55,025 nt of DNA, taken from positions 1 to 55,025 of the forward strand of contig CALETE010000006.1 of the NCBI GenBank assembly GCA_937920085.1, written 5' to 3'. This document shows, piece after piece, positions 52,417 to 55,025 of this stretch. Source of the DNA: an uncultured Alphaproteobacteria bacterium (GTDB lineage: Bacteria; Pseudomonadota; Alphaproteobacteria; Caulobacterales; Caulobacteraceae). Every line of letters begins with the position of its first letter. Position 1 is the stretch's first letter. The position numbers were made by a program, and so were the translations under genes. The notes beneath the pieces were generated by a model that saw only the letters and a list, made by a program, of their open reading frames with translations, ran no database searches and was not told the DNA's origin.

Positions 52417-53548
52417 CTCACCGCGAATGAAGATATCGCTTATTTGGCATGAGGCCGGAAATGCCTTGTATCAGGACCGATTCCTGGCGCTATCCAAAGT
52501 AGCAGGCCTCACTGTATATGGGTTGAAGAAATTTCAACACCGCGAATTTGAAGTCCATAATAAAACAGTGTCATACCGTTTAAAACTTTACAATGCATCC
52601 CTGTCCTCGCATTGGTTGACATACATTTCAGTAAAACTTATTTATGATCTTATATTTGATGACGCAGATATAATTTACTTACACGAGGAGCCGCATTCTT
52701 TAATTGCATTTCTAATTGCACTTACCAATCCCCGTAAATTAATTATCGTTGACTCCGCATTGATTAACTTCAAGGGGAGTTTCTCTGGAATGAATATTTT
52801 CGAAAATTTCGTTTACCGAAAAGCAGCCGGAGTTTTCCATCGTAATCAAGCCGTAGCAAAAGTTTTATTAAAGCGAGGCTGCCCATCATCTAAATTGCTT
52901 GGCACACTGGGTAATGGTGTTTCGTTTGAAACATTTTGTAAAATTGATAAAAACGAAGCTCGAGCACGCTTGCTAGATCGTTACCCTCAAGTCGGGGCTG
53001 TTTTTACTCATACTCCAATTTTGGGTTTTGCGGGTCGGATATGGGAGCCAAAGGGTTTGCGGAGCCTTGATGCGGTCATAAATTCTGGAACTTATGGCGT
53101 GCTAATGTGCGGTGAAACATTTAGCCCCGACCTAGCGATATGGTTGCGCAGTCGGGGTGTTGTATTGTTACCTAAGCTGGACTTGGACGACCTCCGGCTC
53201 TTTTACTCAGCCATTGATTTGTTCGTGCTCCCAAGCGTTCCAACCGTTGGGTGGGAAGAGCAATTTGGGCGTGTACTCATCGAGTCAATTTCATGTGGGA
53301 CGCCGGCAATAGGATCGAATTTGGGCGCTATTCCAGCAATTTTAGGCCCGACAGCTGTATTTGAGCCGGGTAATTCTTGTGAAATTTTGGCAATGGCGGA
53401 GCGGCTATTAGATGCGGCGTCAAGACAAGAGTTATTAGGTATCCAACAAAAAATCACATCTGAAAGTTTTACGTGGGACGCTCTAACTTCTAAGGTCGAG
53501 AAAGTGTGTAAAGAATTTCTCTCTTTGGAAAGCAAGGTGCGATCTTGA
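52409..53548 (+). CDS. GT4-like glycosyltransferase
   Basis: This protein of about 379 residues (373 if it starts at ATG 52427) has GT-B features: MKISLIWHEAGNALYQDRF at the acceptor side and FAGRIWEPKGLRSLDAVIN then PTVGWEEQFGRVLIESISCG, with the E-x7-E motif, at the donor side. It acts on the repeat unit in the cytoplasm. Low G+C. It overlaps the next gene by four bases. Confidence 0.9.
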   Translation: MRNSPRMKISLIWHEAGNALYQDRFLALSKVAGLTVYGLKKFQHREFEVHNKTVSYRLKLYNASLSSHWLTYISVKLIYDLIFDDADIIYLHEEPHSLIAFLIALTNPRKLIIVDSALINFKGSFSGMNIFENFVYRKAAGVFHRNQAVAKVLLKRGCPSSKLLGTLGNGVSFETFCKIDKNEARARLLDRYPQVGAVFTHTPILGFAGRIWEPKGLRSLDAVINSGTYGVLMCGETFSPDLAIWLRSRGVVLLPKLDLDDLRLFYSAIDLFVLPSVPTVGWEEQFGRVLIESISCGTPAIGSNLGAIPAILGPTAVFEPGNSCEILAMAERLLDAASRQELLGIQQKITSESFTWDALTSKVEKVCKEFLSLESKVRS

Positions 53549-54684
53549 GGGCGATCGAAACTTTGGGCCGGGATGGTCCACATCTTGACACGGTGACGGG
53601 AAGCGTACGGTCATCGAAGCGCGTCGTGATAATCCAAAATTATTATACGCCGTATCGCGATGCTTTGTTTCGGGAGATCACGGCGATGGGTGTGGATCTC
53701 TTAGTGATCTATATGCAGTATCCTGGCGATGAAAATCGGCATTGGAAAAAAATGCCAGCTCAAGGATATAAGGAATGGCAGTGCCAGAGGCTCTTAGTTG
53801 GCAAAGTTGTCATATACTGGTTACCTATTTTTGATTTACTTAGATATCGTGATAGGATTGTGTTACTTGATAATAATCCAACCAATATTTGCATGTTAAT
53901 ATATGCGGTATTGTTCAAGAGCATTGGTGTAAAAACGGCGCTGTGGATTGAGCACATAAATGACGACTTCAAAAGTGTTGCAAAACAGACATATCAAAAA
54001 ATATGTTCGTGGTTACTAATTAAACTGACTTCGAACGTTTTATATTTTTCGGATATGACAAAATCGTATGTGCAAAGTCTGGCGAGCGACTGCAAGATGT
54101 TTAGGATTAGGCAGGCGGTCGGACCGACGGCGGAATTTCCTAACACTGGTATTCTATGTCAGGTGCCCCGCAGAGGTTTAAGCATTATCAAATTTGGATA
54201 CATCGGCTCACTTACAGTCCGTAAAAATGTCTCTGTATTGCTTGAAATCTTTTCAGAATATACCATCAAAAAGGCGGAATTACACACCGCGGGATTTGAA
54301 AATACACTCGGTAATCGGGGAAATAAAAATATCCGTTATTATGGGTATATTGACGGGGAGCAGAAGGAGAATTTTTATGAAGATATAGATTGCCTCATTT
54401 TGCCGTCCTTGGCTGACCCATGGGGTATGGTTGTAAATGAGGCTATGTCCAGAGGATGTTTATGTATTGTTTCTGAACAATGTGGTAGTTCTGAAATGAT
54501 ACGTCAAGTCGATTCAAGGTTGGTTACAGGAACGGATAAGAGTTCCATTCGAGCCGCAATTGATTATGTTCTTAATCTGACAGCTGATGAAATCTATGCA
54601 TTGCGGTCGAAGTCATTGCAGGTGATTGCGGATTATACGTTAGATAAGTCTGCCTCCGATCTATTTTGCGCGCTTCTGACTTGA
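53545..54684 (+). CDS. GT4-like glycosyltransferase
   Basis: This protein of up to 379 residues is the last gene of the A+T-rich cassette. The donor half reads FGYIGSLTVRKNVSVLLEIF, then PSLADPWGMVVNEAMSRGCL, a variant of the E-x7-E motif with Asp in place of the first Glu. The assigned start is TTG 53545, overlapping the upstream stop; GTG 53593 is an alternative. The amino-terminal region is VVIIQNYYTPYRDALFREI. Confidence 0.88.
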   Translation: MRAIETLGRDGPHLDTVTGSVRSSKRVVIIQNYYTPYRDALFREITAMGVDLLVIYMQYPGDENRHWKKMPAQGYKEWQCQRLLVGKVVIYWLPIFDLLRYRDRIVLLDNNPTNICMLIYAVLFKSIGVKTALWIEHINDDFKSVAKQTYQKICSWLLIKLTSNVLYFSDMTKSYVQSLASDCKMFRIRQAVGPTAEFPNTGILCQVPRRGLSIIKFGYIGSLTVRKNVSVLLEIFSEYTIKKAELHTAGFENTLGNRGNKNIRYYGYIDGEQKENFYEDIDCLILPSLADPWGMVVNEAMSRGCLCIVSEQCGSSEMIRQVDSRLVTGTDKSSIRAAIDYVLNLTADEIYALRSKSLQVIADYTLDKSASDLFCALLT

Positions 54685-54715
54685 GGATGGATTCGTTGCG
54701 GCAGCGGTAATCGTT

Positions 54716-55025
54716 CTAGGTTCTAAGCTTGACGCCCCGCCCCAACCCCCACAACCCCAAACTAACCCCCACCGGCACCATTGTCGGCAGCCTCAGGCTC
54801 GGATCGGCGGTCGCCATCACCCATAGGGTAAACCCCGCCCCGGCCACCCCCACGGCCAGGGTCGCGATCCGGCCCCTTGCCGTGCCCTGATCCCGCGCGG
54901 CGCGGCAGAGGCTGAGCGCGCAGAGCAGGTAGAACACTAGGGACAGCATGACCGACATATTGATCAGCAGGGAGAACTGCTTGCCGAGCGTCGGCGACAG
55001 GCTGGCCCAGCTGGCCAGGCTCATC
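54716..55025 (-). CDS. C-terminal part of a membrane transporter, cut by the window edge
   Basis: The last 102 or so codons of a minus-strand gene are present; its start lies beyond the window. Three to four hydrophobic segments are seen (SLLINMSVMLSLVFYLLCAL, ATLAVGVAGAGFTLWVMATA), with high G+C like the core genome. The pattern recalls the end of an amino-acid permease (APC) family protein, which is uncertain. Confidence 0.55.
   Translation of the reverse strand, partial: MSLASWASLSPTLGKQFSLLINMSVMLSLVFYLLCALSLCRAARDQGTARGRIATLAVGVAGAGFTLWVMATADPSLRLPTMVPVGVSLGLWGLGRGVKLRT

Overview
The window looks like chromosome of a Caulobacterales-type alphaproteobacterium (Caulobacter/Phenylobacterium-like). 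This rests on the high G+C coding style, an imuA-imuB-dnaE2 mutagenesis cassette behind an alphaproteobacterial LexA box, a clustered Entner-Doudoroff pathway, a TonB receptor beside a secreted esterase, and an HfsE/PssY-like sugar transferase in an exopolysaccharide locus. Genus is inference; no rRNA is present.

Layout. 1-2820: accessory segment with an unrecognised two-gene operon on the minus strand (240-1630), a degenerate copy of the imuA promoter and 5' end (1914-2016) and a VapBC toxin-antitoxin pair (2095-2738). 2846-8297: SOS-controlled imuA-imuB-dnaE2. 8375-9883: secreted type-B carboxylesterase. 10077-15842: zwf, pyk, edd, glk (glucose 6-phosphate to KDPG, plus pyruvate kinase), without pgl or eda. 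16032-16946: aldo/keto-reductase-like protein without its catalytic residues. 17120-21264: TonB receptor convergent with a second secreted esterase. 21336-26768: acyl-CoA catabolic genes (crotonase, acyl-CoA dehydrogenase, CaiB-type CoA-transferase, P-loop kinase, DUF35 protein, cysteine-less thiolase homologue). 26958-27047: tRNA-Ser(CGA). 27197-36513: alpha/beta hydrolase, a CzcC-CzcA metal efflux pair without a CzcB adaptor, an AMP-binding ligase, a metallophosphatase and two small membrane proteins.

36934-54684 is one exopolysaccharide locus. Its high-G+C part encodes initiation (sugar transferase), precursor supply (galE), export (Wza-like lipoprotein), a BTLCP-type protease, a Wzy/ligase-like polymerase, a small secreted Ala/Thr-rich protein, an outer-membrane barrel and a Wzc-type tyrosine kinase. 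A strikingly A+T-rich cassette (about 47500-54700) then supplies a flippase, a second polymerase-like protein and four glycosyltransferases. High G+C resumes abruptly at 54716 with a truncated membrane-protein gene.

Most notable points: (i) three good sigma-54 (-24/-12) promoter matches in front of the sugar transferase, the export lipoprotein and the Wzc kinase, suggesting RpoN control of the locus; (ii) the imuA 5'-end duplication bracketing vapBC; (iii) the unknown two-gene operon, whose two proteins end in similar winged-helix-like tails, one also carrying an HEPN-like RX6H motif; (iv) several enzyme homologues lacking canonical catalytic residues. All assignments come from reading motifs; no database search was run.
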